Shown one piece after another: positions 44,725 through 52,513 of a stretch of DNA of 64,000 nt. A program made the position numbers and the translations under genes. The notes under the pieces were generated by a model. It ran no database searches. It was not told the DNA's origin and saw nothing but the letters and a program-made list of their open reading frames with translations. Within the stretch, counting starts at the first letter, position 1, and every line of letters begins with the position of its first letter. Source of the stretch: Clostridiales bacterium (lineage in GTDB: Bacteria; Bacillota; Clostridia; Oscillospirales; Acutalibacteraceae); assembly GCA_012840445.1 (NCBI GenBank), contig DULI01000010.1:24671-88670 (forward strand). Reading direction: 5' to 3'.

Positions 44725-45045
44725 GCGCCTGAAAAACGGCTTGAATACAGGGTTTTCCGGCAATTTGCCGTCTGCCGAAAATGTGCTTTTCGGCGGCTGG
44801 GATACCGGGAATCCCTGTATTTTTATATGTGCGATTGTTCGAGGAAACACATCCACAGCCTTTTGAGCCAGTTTCAGGAGTGCGGGGTTGTGTAGACGGA
44901 AAAGACGGCGCTTGAAATTGTTTAATGTGTTTGCGGGAACATGTCTACTTGATTTTACATGTGTTAATACAAAATGCTGAATAGACCAGGTTAATTCCTT
45001 AAAAAGTTTCGGGTTTGCTGTCTTTTTCACATGCATAAAAAATTT
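44725..45045. other. unexplained region with compound hairpin
   Basis: No gene is supported. A compound hairpin spans 44744-44821: AATACAGGG/CCCTGTATT outside, CCGG/CCGG next, and GCCGAAAA/TTTTCGGC inside, followed by TTTTTA. It could terminate rlmD. A 158-codon minus-strand frame crosses the region but lacks a ribosome site and is rejected. Confidence 0.5.
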
Positions 45046-45072
45046 GAGCCGCCCTGACAGGGCAGCTCTTTT
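45046..45072. terminator. terminator downstream of the 45142 helical gene
   Basis: GAGCCGCCCT/AGGGCAGCTC pairs with one bulge each side. On the minus strand AAATTTTTT follows, ending the 45142 gene; on the plus strand TTTT follows. Confidence 0.7.
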
Positions 45073-45141
45073 GCTCATATAAATATACGTTCTTAAAAAA
45101 CGTGAAGCATAAGCTTTCATGAAAAGCGCAATTGCCAATTT

Positions 45142-45450
45142 TCACAAACGCTTTCTGGTTTGTTCGATAATTACCTGCTGACGCTGTTTTCGCTCTTCCA
45201 TTTCCTTCTTATTTTTTTCTTTGCGCGCCTGCTGCTCTGCCACCAGCCTTTCTTTTGCTTCTTCCACGGATTCGCCCTCCTTTGTCAGATATCTGTCCAC
45301 ATATTTGTCAGATACCTTATTAAATGCGCCGACAACGCCATTCTCGATTGCTTTGTAACCGGCGACAACACTGTTTTCGATGGCTTTATATCCCCCGACG
45401 ACAGCTTCCTCAATTTTTTTATTTGCTGCGACTAGTTTTGATTTTGCCAT
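45142..45450 (-). CDS. repeat-containing helical protein
   Basis: A 102-residue soluble, highly helical protein with near-identical tandem units 'VVGGYKAIENS', 'VVAGYKAIENG' and 'VVGAFNKVSDKYVD', then a charged C-terminal coiled-coil-like helix rich in Glu, Lys, Arg and Gln ('KNKKEMEERKQRQQ'). The amphipathic repeats resemble phasin or apolipoprotein-type surface binding; that comparison is by pattern only. GGAGACTGGTACC precedes the ATG. It is divergent from the HTH gene. Function unknown. Confidence 0.8.
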   Translation of the reverse strand: MAKSKLVAANKKIEEAVVGGYKAIENSVVAGYKAIENGVVGAFNKVSDKYVDRYLTKEGESVEEAKERLVAEQQARKEKNKKEMEERKQRQQVIIEQTRKRL

Positions 45451-45590
45451 GGTACCAGTCTCCTTCCAATTTGATTAATTTGGCTTTGATAGCATTATTG
45501 TACGAGGAAAATATTTGCATGGTGTTTGATATTTGTTTGTAAATTATTAATTGAAGCAAGCATAGCTATTCTCTCGGCGGATGATAGAGC

Positions 45591-45619
45591 TTGATATTAT
45601 TCGTTTAACCGTATATAAT
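45591..45619 (+). promoter_or_regulatory. SigA promoter of the small HTH gene
   Basis: TTGATA (45591-45596) and TATAAT (45614-45619) with 17-base spacing. The predicted start near 45626 places the HTH gene start at 45653, not upstream. Confidence 0.75.
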
Positions 45620-45652
45620 ATAGATAATTTCTATTGGGAGATGGCGAACAGC

Positions 45653-45856
45653 ATGGAATATATGTCAACAAAAGAGGCTGCGGAGAAATGGGGCGTCTCT
45701 GAGCGCCGCATACAGAAGCTGTGCGAAGAAAACCGGATACCCGGCATTATTCGATTCAGCCGCGTCTGGGCAATTCCGAAGGATGCAAAAAAACCGGATG
45801 ACGCCCGCTGCAAATTAAAAAATTATTTGCAAAGAACTGAAATAAACAATTTTTAA
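45653..45856 (+). CDS. small helix-turn-helix (excisionase/MerR-like) DNA-binding protein
   Basis: A 67-residue protein beginning MEYMSTKEAAEKWG. 'EYMSTKEAAEKWGVSERRIQ' and 'LCEENRIPGIIRFSRVWAIP' match winged helix-turn-helix proteins of the excisionase/MerR type, which bind DNA as small repressors or excisionases. GGGAG lies about 12 bases upstream, so a nearer ATG (45641) is possible but less likely. It lies between the helical protein and the two-component genes; its target is unknown. Confidence 0.75.
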   Translation: MEYMSTKEAAEKWGVSERRIQKLCEENRIPGIIRFSRVWAIPKDAKKPDDARCKLKNYLQRTEINNF

Positions 45857-45912
45857 ACATTTGCCTGCTATACTGTGATGGCTGAGAGGTTTAAATTCAG
45901 GAGGGTCTTTTT

Positions 45913-46584
45913 ATGATAAATATACTGGTTGTTGAGGATGATTTGAAGCTTAACCAAATTGTTTGCACGCATTTAAACGACAATGGATATAAAGCAACAG
46001 GGTGCCTGAACGCGCAGGAAGCGTATGAAGCGATGTACAATTCCATCTTTGACATTATTATTTCTGACATCATGATGCCGGGAACAGATGGCTTTGAGTT
46101 TGCAAGGACTGTACGCGGCATCAACAAAACAATCCCCATACTTTTTATGACGGCCCGCGACGACATGACCGCAATGAAAAAAGGGTTCCTTGCCGGAATT
46201 GATGATTATATGGTGAAGCCGATAAATTTGGATGAGCTGGTGCTGCGCATAGGAGCGCTGCTGCGCCGTGCCAATATTGCCGCAGACAAGCGGCTTGCTG
46301 TGGGCAATCTCGTTTTGGACTCGGACGCCATGACCGCCACTGTGGATGGAGAGGAAATTCCGGTGACCGTCCGGGAATTCAATATCCTGTATAAGCTGCT
46401 TTCTTACCCCAACCATACTTTTTCAAGAGCTCAGCTTATGGATGAATTTTGGGGGATTGACAGCGAAACCAGCCTGCGCGCTGTGGACGTGTATATCACC
46501 AAGCTTCGGGATAAATTTTCCATTTGCAGCGGATTTAAAATCGTCACGGTGCATGGCCTCGGCTATAAGGCGGTGCTGCAATGA
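45913..46584 (+). CDS. OmpR/PhoB-family response regulator
   Basis: A 223-residue regulator. Receiver (about 1-115): acidic 'VVEDD', Asp in 'IIISDIMMPGTDG', Lys in 'DYMVKPINL'. DNA-binding winged helix (about 125-220): 'VTVREFNILYKLLSYPNHTF', 'AVDVYITKLRDK', 'VHGLGYKAV'. CAGGAGGG precedes the ATG. It overlaps its kinase by four bases (ATGA). The repeated elements at 47731 and 50221 have the 11-base direct-repeat spacing that PhoB-type dimers use, so they are its likely binding sites. Confidence 0.95.
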   Translation: MINILVVEDDLKLNQIVCTHLNDNGYKATGCLNAQEAYEAMYNSIFDIIISDIMMPGTDGFEFARTVRGINKTIPILFMTARDDMTAMKKGFLAGIDDYMVKPINLDELVLRIGALLRRANIAADKRLAVGNLVLDSDAMTATVDGEEIPVTVREFNILYKLLSYPNHTFSRAQLMDEFWGIDSETSLRAVDVYITKLRDKFSICSGFKIVTVHGLGYKAVLQ

Positions 46585-47651
46585 AAAAGAAGCAAATCGA
46601 AAAAGACAGCCGAGTCAAATCAAGACATTTTACATGGCGTGAAGTTGCGCTGACATATATAATTTTGCTCGTGCTTTCTGCCGGGCAGTGGATGATTTAT
46701 CATGAATATGTGGATTTTGGCGTTTTCCCTCCGGAATATATCTTCGGGATGCTTGGGTATTGGCTGATTGTTACCGCTGTCTTTTGCCTTGTCACCGCGC
46801 GGCAGAAAATCCGAGCCTTTGATACTCCCATGAGAAGGCTCAGCGAAGCCGCCAGGCAGGTCGCCGGGGGCGATTTTTCAGTATATCTTGAACCTGTCCA
46901 TTCTCCTGAGAAATTTGATTATGTGGATGCAATGTTTGAGGATTTCAATAAGATGGTGGAGGAACTGGGGAGCATTGAAACATTAAAAAACGATTTCATA
47001 GCCAATGTATCCCATGAGCTTAAAACGCCGCTTGCTGTCATACAAAACTATGCGGCGGCGCTGCAGAAGGAAAATCTGCCTTATGAGGTCAGAAAGGATT
47101 ATTGCGACACCATTATCAATGCCTCACAAAAGCTGACGACGCTTGTAACGAACATATTGAAGCTCAACAAGCTGGAAAATCAGAAGATTGTGCCATCGCC
47201 GCAGCCTTATGACCTGTGCCGCCAATTGACCGAATATGCTCTGCAGTTTGAAGAATTGTGGGAGAAGAAAAATATTGAATTTACAGCCGATTTGGAGGAT
47301 CTGGCAATTATTAACGCCGACGAAGAGATGCTGGGTATTGTTTGGCATAACCTGTTGTCAAACGCCATCAAATTCACAGACCCGGGAGGAAAGATTACTT
47401 TGACGCAGACATCCGACGAAGACACGGTTACCGTTACGGTGTCCGATACCGGATGCGGCATAAGCAAAGAAGCCATTGGCAGGATTTTTGACAAGTTTTA
47501 TCAGGGAGATACCTCGCACGCGCAGGAAGGCAATGGATTGGGCCTTGCGCTCACATTAAAGGTGATCGAGCTGGTTGGCGGCTCGATTACCGTTGCCAGC
47601 GAGCCGGGCAAAGGCACGACATTTACGGTGCGGCTGAAAGCAAGTGAATAA
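46581..47651 (+). CDS. sensor histidine kinase
   Basis: A 356-residue kinase with two membrane segments (about residues 18-35 and 48-70) separated by a very short external loop, then a HAMP-like linker, phospho-acceptor His in 'ANVSHELKTPLAVIQ', and an ATPase domain with 'NLLSNAIKFT', 'SDTGCGISK', 'FDKFYQ' and 'GNGLGLALTL'. The near-absence of an external domain suggests membrane-stress sensing, as in intramembrane kinases such as those sensing cell-envelope antibiotics. It is translationally coupled to the regulator. Confidence 0.95.
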   Translation: MKKKQIEKDSRVKSRHFTWREVALTYIILLVLSAGQWMIYHEYVDFGVFPPEYIFGMLGYWLIVTAVFCLVTARQKIRAFDTPMRRLSEAARQVAGGDFSVYLEPVHSPEKFDYVDAMFEDFNKMVEELGSIETLKNDFIANVSHELKTPLAVIQNYAAALQKENLPYEVRKDYCDTIINASQKLTTLVTNILKLNKLENQKIVPSPQPYDLCRQLTEYALQFEELWEKKNIEFTADLEDLAIINADEEMLGIVWHNLLSNAIKFTDPGGKITLTQTSDEDTVTVTVSDTGCGISKEAIGRIFDKFYQGDTSHAQEGNGLGLALTLKVIELVGGSITVASEPGKGTTFTVRLKASE

Positions 47652-47673
47652 TAAATGAATAGTGATTACAACC

Positions 47674-47715
47674 GCAAAAGCGGTCCGGATTTGAAAAAAT
47701 TCGGACCGCTTTTGC
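47674..47715 (+). terminator. hairpin after the two-component genes
   Basis: GCAAAAGCGGTCCG pairs with CGGACCGCTTTTGC around a 14-base loop. It lies just upstream of the regulated promoter at 47731, separating the two-component unit from the next. The T-run is inside the stem. Confidence 0.65.
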
Positions 47716-47730
47716 ATTATGCATTAATAT

Positions 47731-47777
47731 TTCTCAAACAATTCTCAAGCATTTCACAAATATCAGACCGGTATGAT
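47731..47777 (+). promoter_or_regulatory. regulated promoter 1: triple 11-base repeat and -10
   Basis: TTCTCAA at 47731 and 47742 and TTCACAA at 47753 are spaced 11 bases apart, with -10 TATGAT at 47772-47777. The 34 bases 47723-47756 recur exactly at 50213-50246. No consensus -35 is present, consistent with activator-dependent transcription of the 47823-48281-49353 unit. Confidence 0.75.
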
Positions 47778-47822
47778 AAGAGCATCAATCAAAACAATAT
47801 TTTAACAAGGAGCGATAAGATT

Positions 47823-48191
47823 ATGAAAAAAAGCAGTTTTGCAGCGATGATTATGGGAACCATCGGAGGCATTCTCTTTGCCATAGGTATGTGCATGTGT
47901 CTGCTGCCGGAATGGAACGCATTCAAGCCAGGTGTGTTTATGGGCTGTATTGGTTTTGCCGTTTTGCTGGCCATGGTGATTGTGTGGCGCAGAATGGAAA
48001 ACAAGACGCCGATTCGATTAAATGGAAAAACAGTAGGCACTGTGGCACTTGGCGTTGTTGGTTCGCTTTTGTTGGGTCTTGGCATGTGTTTGGTGATGGT
48101 ATGGAGTAACATCATCCTCGGCATTATTTTGGGAATTGCGGGCATCATCTTGCTTCTTTCGCTGATACCGCTGATCAAAGGCTTGAAATAA
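47823..48191 (+). CDS. small four-helix membrane protein
   Basis: A 122-residue protein with four predicted membrane helices: 'FAAMIMGTIGGILFAIGMCM', 'GVFMGCIGFAVLLAMVIV', 'VALGVVGSLLLGLGMCLVMV' and 'IILGIILGIAGIILLLSL'. The two halves look alike (GTxGGILFxIGMCM and GVVGSLLLGLGMCL), suggesting a duplication. AAGGAG is about 11 bases before the ATG at 47823. First gene after regulated promoter 1. Function unknown; a membrane-stress role is a guess from context. Confidence 0.82.
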   Translation: MKKSSFAAMIMGTIGGILFAIGMCMCLLPEWNAFKPGVFMGCIGFAVLLAMVIVWRRMENKTPIRLNGKTVGTVALGVVGSLLLGLGMCLVMVWSNIILGIILGIAGIILLLSLIPLIKGLK

Positions 48192-48280
48192 TTAAAAATC
48201 TAAGGCTGCTGTTATGGATGAAAGAAGGCCGATTTTATGGGAAATGCCTTTGACAGCAGGTATAAGGAGGATAAAAATTA

Positions 48281-49345
48281 ATGAAAAAGACAGTGTACTT
48301 AGTAACAGGCGCAACAGGTTTTCTGGGCAGCAATGTATGCGCTCAGCTGCTTGAGCGCGGAGAAAAGGTTAAAGCGCTTGTCATGCCGAATGACAAGGCA
48401 GTAAGGTTTGTTCCCTCTCAGGTGGAAATTTGTTTAGGAGATTTGTGCAATAAGGATTCTCTGGAACAGTTTTTTTCCGTACAGGATGGGATGGAAACCA
48501 TTGTGATACATTGCGCAAGCATGGTAACGGTCAATCCGGATTTCAATCAGAAGCTGATTGATGTTAACGTCGGAGGTACAAAAAACATAATTGATAAATG
48601 CCTTGAGCATAAAGAATGCCGCAAGCTTGTCTATGTCAGCAGTACGGGAGCAATTCCCGAACTCCCCAAAGGACAGAAAATCAAGGAAGTGGACCGGTTT
48701 GACGCAAATAAAGTAGTGGGGTGTTACAGCCAGTCAAAAGCGCTTGCAACGCAAGCCGTTCTGGATGCGGCGCGTGAAAGGGGCTTAAATGCCTGCGTAG
48801 TTCATCCAAGCGGAATTTTGGGCCCCGGGGATTATGCTGTCAGTGAAACAACAGGTACCATTATTCAAATCATTAACAGTGAAATGCCTGTAGGAATAAA
48901 AGGCTCATTCAATCTTGCCGATGTCAGGGATTTGGCGTTCGGATGCATTATGGCCGCTGAAAAAGGAAGAAAAGGCGAGTGCTATATTCTTGCAAACAAA
49001 GAAGTAACGCTGAAAGAATTGTGCGAAGTGCTGTCAAAGGAGAGCGGCTGCAAACCCCCGAAAATTTTTCTTCCATTGGGACTTGCCAAATTTATGGCAA
49101 AAATAATGGAAAAACAGGCGAAGAAAAAGGGTACAAAACCACTTCTGACAACTTTTTCCGTATATAACCTGGAAAGGAACAACAGCTTTGATTACAGCAA
49201 GGCTGAAAAGGAGCTGGGATATAAAACCAGGTCTTATGAGGAAACACTGCGCGATGAGGTAAGATGGTTGAAGGCTGAAAAAAATACCCTTGGAACCATC
49301 AATTTTATTGCCGGCGAATGCAGTCCGCTGAAGAGCAGGGGGTGA
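48281..49345 (+). CDS. NAD(P)-dependent extended SDR (epimerase/reductase family)
   Basis: A 354-residue Rossmann enzyme. 'YLVTGATGFLGSNVCAQLL' binds the dinucleotide; the catalytic YxxxK is in 'CYSQSKALATQAV' with Ser in 'VYVSSTGAIP'. It is of the dihydroflavonol-reductase/hydroxysteroid-dehydrogenase-like group that often acts on sugar, lipid or terpenoid ketones; substrate unknown. AAGGAGG precedes the ATG. Next to a DegV lipid-binding protein, a lipid substrate is plausible. Confidence 0.9.
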   Translation: MKKTVYLVTGATGFLGSNVCAQLLERGEKVKALVMPNDKAVRFVPSQVEICLGDLCNKDSLEQFFSVQDGMETIVIHCASMVTVNPDFNQKLIDVNVGGTKNIIDKCLEHKECRKLVYVSSTGAIPELPKGQKIKEVDRFDANKVVGCYSQSKALATQAVLDAARERGLNACVVHPSGILGPGDYAVSETTGTIIQIINSEMPVGIKGSFNLADVRDLAFGCIMAAEKGRKGECYILANKEVTLKELCEVLSKESGCKPPKIFLPLGLAKFMAKIMEKQAKKKGTKPLLTTFSVYNLERNNSFDYSKAEKELGYKTRSYEETLRDEVRWLKAEKNTLGTINFIAGECSPLKSRG

Positions 49346-49352
49346 AGCTTCC

Positions 49353-50186
49353 ATGGAAGCAAGCATCATCGTAGATAGCGGCTGTGATATGCCGGAGCAA
49401 ATGAAAAAGGAAATGTCCGTTGCAGTCGTTCCATTAACCCTGATGCTGGGACAAACGGAATTTGTGGACGACGAATCGCTTGATTTAGCAGAGTTCATGA
49501 AAACGATGAAGGAATGCAGTGAAAAAGTCGGGTCTGCTTCCCCTTCGCCATATTTATATCAAAAAGCTATTCAAAGCACAGGAGGCGAATATGTCATAAC
49601 CCTGTCCGGCAAATTATCAGGATCTTACAGCAATGCCGTTCTTGGCAGCAGCCAGGCCGAAGAGGACAGCGGTCAAAGCGCACATGTCTTTGATTCCAAA
49701 AGCGCGTCGGCCGGAGAAACGCTCATAGCGATTAAACTGCATGAGCTTATCAGGGAGGGGCTGGCTAAAACCCGAATTATTGAAGCTGTCCATGATTTTA
49801 TTGACAATATGAAGACATATTTCGTACTGGAAAACTACGAAAACCTGCAAAAAAACGGACGGCTGAGCAAGGTCGCCGGCAGCCTTATCCAGATTTTGAA
49901 TATAAAGCTGATTATGGGCAGCGACGGCAACGGCAATATTGTTTTATATGAAAAAGTAAGAGGAATGCGGCAGATGCTTGAGCGTCTGATGTCTCTTGTC
50001 GAGAATAGCGGCAAAAAAACGGAAGGAGAAAACCTCGTCATATCTCATTGCAACAACCTTGAACTGGCGGAACAGCTCTGCACAGAGATAAAAAAACGCT
50101 TTAAATTTAAAAATATACACATTGTTCCCACAGGCGGCCTAAGTTCGCTGTATGCGGCGGAAAAAGGCATCGTAATTGCTTTTTGA
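49353..50186 (+). CDS. DegV-family fatty-acid-binding protein
   Basis: A 277-residue DegV (FakB-like) protein. 'IIVDSGCDMPEQM' starts the fold; 'GSASPSPYLYQKAIQ' and 'ITLSGKLSGSYSNAV' are the conserved Ser/Thr loops contacting the fatty-acid carboxylate. FakB proteins present fatty acids to the kinase FakA; no FakA is nearby. GGGGGTGAAG lies before the ATG. It follows the SDR by seven bases, in the same unit. Confidence 0.93.
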   Translation: MEASIIVDSGCDMPEQMKKEMSVAVVPLTLMLGQTEFVDDESLDLAEFMKTMKECSEKVGSASPSPYLYQKAIQSTGGEYVITLSGKLSGSYSNAVLGSSQAEEDSGQSAHVFDSKSASAGETLIAIKLHELIREGLAKTRIIEAVHDFIDNMKTYFVLENYENLQKNGRLSKVAGSLIQILNIKLIMGSDGNGNIVLYEKVRGMRQMLERLMSLVENSGKKTEGENLVISHCNNLELAEQLCTEIKKRFKFKNIHIVPTGGLSSLYAAEKGIVIAF

Positions 50187-50220
50187 CGGTTTGATAGGCA
50201 GATGATTTTGCGATTAATAT

Positions 50221-50267
50221 TTCTCAAACAATTCTCAAGCATTTCATACATATTTCGGGATTAATAT
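50221..50267 (+). promoter_or_regulatory. regulated promoter 2: triple 11-base repeat and -10
   Basis: TTCTCAA at 50221 and 50232 and TTCATAC at 50243, with TAATAT at 50262-50267. The third repeat is 19 bases from the -10, exactly as at promoter 1. It lies 53 bases before the 50320 gene and is well placed to drive the unit through 53286. Confidence 0.75.
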
Positions 50268-50319
50268 ACGGTCATAAGGTTAATTGAAGTAAAAACAGAT
50301 ATGGAAAGGAGTTGTCATT

Positions 50320-50853
50320 ATGGTTGAGGTTACAAAAAATGAAAACAATTTTATCGGGTATGAGTACAAGGAGATTACGGTAGACAGGAGCATGGAATCA
50401 GTATATGCCGACGGCTATGCCAACTTTGGCTGGATTTTAGTGGATACTGCTACTCCCATGCATGGCGTAGGGTCAATTACCATGAAGTTTAAACGTGACC
50501 GCAAAATCCGAAACAAGGCGGAGCTTACCCGGCTTCAGCGGCAGTTTGAATCCTGCGTCAGTCAGATAGAAAGCCTGGAACGCTCAAAAAGCAGCAGCGC
50601 CATGATCGCCGCTTTCAGCATAGGTCTTGTCGGAACCGCTTTTATGGCCGGATCGGTGTTTTCTTATCTTGCCAACATGCTGCCTCTTAGTATTATTTTT
50701 GCAATCCCTGCTTTCGCAGGCTGGATTTTGCCGTATTTTTGCTTTCTCAATATACGCAGCAAGACGACCGACAAGGTCACTCCCCTGATTGAGCAGAAAT
50801 ACGACGAGCTTTATGCGGTGTGCGAAAAAGCAAACAGCTTACTGTCAAAATAA
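50320..50853 (+). CDS. hypothetical two-helix membrane protein
   Basis: A 177-residue protein: a polar N-terminal domain (~90 residues, ending in basic 'MKFKRDRKIRNKAELTRLQ'), a coiled-coil-like segment, two membrane helices ('MIAAFSIGLVGTAFMAGSVF', 'LSIIFAIPAFAGWILPYF') and a helical C-terminal tail. AAAGGAG precedes the ATG. First gene of the second regulated unit. No family recognised. Confidence 0.82.
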   Translation: MVEVTKNENNFIGYEYKEITVDRSMESVYADGYANFGWILVDTATPMHGVGSITMKFKRDRKIRNKAELTRLQRQFESCVSQIESLERSKSSSAMIAAFSIGLVGTAFMAGSVFSYLANMLPLSIIFAIPAFAGWILPYFCFLNIRSKTTDKVTPLIEQKYDELYAVCEKANSLLSK

Positions 50854-50882
50854 AAAGCATGTGATGGACAAGGAGGCAAAAT

Positions 50883-50990
50883 ATGGATAAGACAATTTAT
50901 ATCTTAGCGGCAATACTGGTTGCCATTGCTGCCGGAGCAATAGGTATAAGCGCATACCGCAGGCACCGCAGTTTTAATTATTATCAATAA
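50883..50990 (+). CDS. 35-residue single-span membrane peptide
   Basis: A 36-codon frame with a strong AAGGAGG site seven bases upstream. The product is one hydrophobic helix ('YILAAILVAIAAGAIGISAY') with an Arg/His-rich tail ('RRHRSFNYYQ'). It lies 29 bases after the 50320 gene and 15 before the radical SAM gene. Its composition resembles small membrane-acting peptides or type I toxins, or a small subunit; it could also be the substrate of the radical SAM enzyme, though it has no Cys. Confidence 0.7.
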   Translation: MDKTIYILAAILVAIAAGAIGISAYRRHRSFNYYQ

Positions 50991-51005
50991 AGGAGAAAAC
51001 AACTT

Positions 51006-52373
51006 ATGAATGCAAAAGGGAAAATCAGCGGATTTGTTTTAAATCAGGCCATGAACTACATCTCCGGTAATCCGGAGAAAAATCTGCCGAAGCTTTTGAA
51101 CTGGATAGATGCTTTGGGCATAAAGGACTTTGAAAGCCAGTCAAGGGTATTTCATGAGGTGCTTGATCATCCCGATAACGTCTGGTACCAATACATTATG
51201 GGCCTTTGGCGGGACATCGACAACGATGTTCTGAAAGCGGTATTCCGCAACTTTGGGCTGAACGCCAATATTCTCAGCTTTTCAAAGCAGAGGGAACTTG
51301 AGAAAGAACATGGATGCAACATTCCCATGACGATACTTATCGACCCCACTTCGGCCTGCAACCTCAAATGCACCGGCTGCTGGGCCGCCGAATATGGCAA
51401 CAAGCTGAACTTGCCTTATGAAACGCTGGACAGCATCATCCGGCAGGGCAAGGAATTAAGCATATATTTCTACCTGTACTCCGGCGGCGAGCCGCTGATG
51501 CGAAAAACTGACATTATCCGCCTGTGCGATGAGCATCCGGACTGCCAGTTTGCCGCTTTCACCAACGGCACGCTGATTGACGAGGCATTCGCCGAAGAGC
51601 TTTTGAGGGTCAAGAATTTCATTCCCATCATCAGCGTGGAGGGATTTGAAGAGGATACCGATTTCCGCAGGGGCGCCGGGACATTTAAAAAGGTGGAGCG
51701 GGCAATGGCCATTCTCAAGGAAAAGCGTCTGCCGTTCGGCACATCCTGCTGCTACACAAGCAAAAACGTCCACATAATCGGTTCCGAGGAATATTTCGAC
51801 CGTATGATAGAATGGGGCGCAAAATTCTGCTGGTTCTTTACATACATACCGGTGGGCAAGGAGGCTGTGCCGGAGCTCATGGCCACCGCCGAGCAGCGCG
51901 CATACATGTATCGGCAGATCCGCAAATTCCGGGAAACAAAGCCTATTTTCACGCTGGATTTCTGGAACGACGGCGAGTACGCCGGGGGATGCATCGCAGG
52001 CGGCAGGCGGTACCTGCATATCAACGCAAACGGGGATATGGAGCCATGTGCGTTCGTCCATTACTCCGATTCCAATATACATGAGAAAACGCTGCTTGAA
52101 GCGCTGAAATCTCCTTTGTTTATGGCTTACCGCAACGGTCAGCCGTTCAATGAAAATCATCTGCGCCCCTGCCCGCTGCTGGATAATCCCGACGCGCTTG
52201 CGGGAATGGTTGAGGATTCGGGCGCTTATTCAACTGATTTGCAAAATCCCGAGGATGTGCGGGAGCTGGCCGCCAAATGCAAAAACGCGGCGGAAAACTG
52301 GGCAGATGTTGCGGATGAGCTTTGGGGATGTTTCGGGCATTGCCAGGGATGCAAGAACCATCAAAACGCTTAA
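51006..52373 (+). CDS. radical SAM/SPASM-domain protein
   Basis: A 455-residue protein with the radical SAM CX3CX2C motif in 'TSACNLKCTGCWAAEYG' near residue 117 and the motif 'YSGGEPLM' after it. The N-terminal ~110 residues form an unfamiliar helical region. The C-terminal half has SPASM-like Cys residues: 'AGGCIAGGRRYLHINANGD', 'EPCAFVHY', 'LRPCPLLDN' and 'CFGHCQGCKN', for auxiliary 4Fe-4S clusters. SPASM enzymes usually modify peptides or proteins. AAAGGAGAAAAC precedes the ATG. Substrate unknown. Confidence 0.92.
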   Translation: MNAKGKISGFVLNQAMNYISGNPEKNLPKLLNWIDALGIKDFESQSRVFHEVLDHPDNVWYQYIMGLWRDIDNDVLKAVFRNFGLNANILSFSKQRELEKEHGCNIPMTILIDPTSACNLKCTGCWAAEYGNKLNLPYETLDSIIRQGKELSIYFYLYSGGEPLMRKTDIIRLCDEHPDCQFAAFTNGTLIDEAFAEELLRVKNFIPIISVEGFEEDTDFRRGAGTFKKVERAMAILKEKRLPFGTSCCYTSKNVHIIGSEEYFDRMIEWGAKFCWFFTYIPVGKEAVPELMATAEQRAYMYRQIRKFRETKPIFTLDFWNDGEYAGGCIAGGRRYLHINANGDMEPCAFVHYSDSNIHEKTLLEALKSPLFMAYRNGQPFNENHLRPCPLLDNPDALAGMVEDSGAYSTDLQNPEDVRELAAKCKNAAENWADVADELWGCFGHCQGCKNHQNA

Positions 52374-52406
52374 TTATACATAATATTAAACTTCAATGAT
52401 TTTTCA

Positions 52407-52480
52407 GGAGGAGGTGGAGCAAATGCCAGCACCTGTTATTGTTGTAGTAATCAGCGTAATTTGTCATTGACACCGCCTCC
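52407..52480 (+). promoter_or_regulatory. possible ribosome-site-sequestering arms around micro-ORF 1
   Basis: GGAGGAGGTG (52407-52416) can pair with CACCGCCTCC (52471-52480) over nine of ten positions with a single A-G mismatch. The loop holds exactly micro-ORF 1. Pairing would hide its ribosome site and bring micro-ORF 2 close. Confidence 0.45.
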
Positions 52481-52513
52481 AAAAGCAAATGCCAGCACCT
52501 GTTATTGTTGTAG
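52418..52513 (+). repeat. 30-base direct repeat spanning two micro-ORF starts
   Basis: The 30 bases 52418-52447 (AGCAAATGCCAGCACCTGTT and on) recur exactly at 52484-52513, 66 bases later, covering the start codon and first seven or eight codons of two micro-ORFs. Confidence 0.85.
52423..52470 (+). CDS. micro-ORF 1, 15 residues
   Basis: ATG-initiated 16-codon frame (MPAPVIVVVISVICH) with a strong AGGAGGAGG site about 7 bases upstream. It shares its first eight residues with micro-ORF 2 and appears to be a shortened copy that lost the basic C-terminus. It lies 49 bases after the radical SAM gene. It may act as a leader peptide for micro-ORF 2. Confidence 0.45.
   Translation: MPAPVIVVVISVICH

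Noticed and set aside
44662..45138. 158-codon frame on the minus strand downstream of the helical protein
   Set aside because: No ribosome site, TTG start, overlaps the 3' end of rlmD, and a terminator at 45046-45072 lies inside it; amino acid composition is not like a conserved protein.
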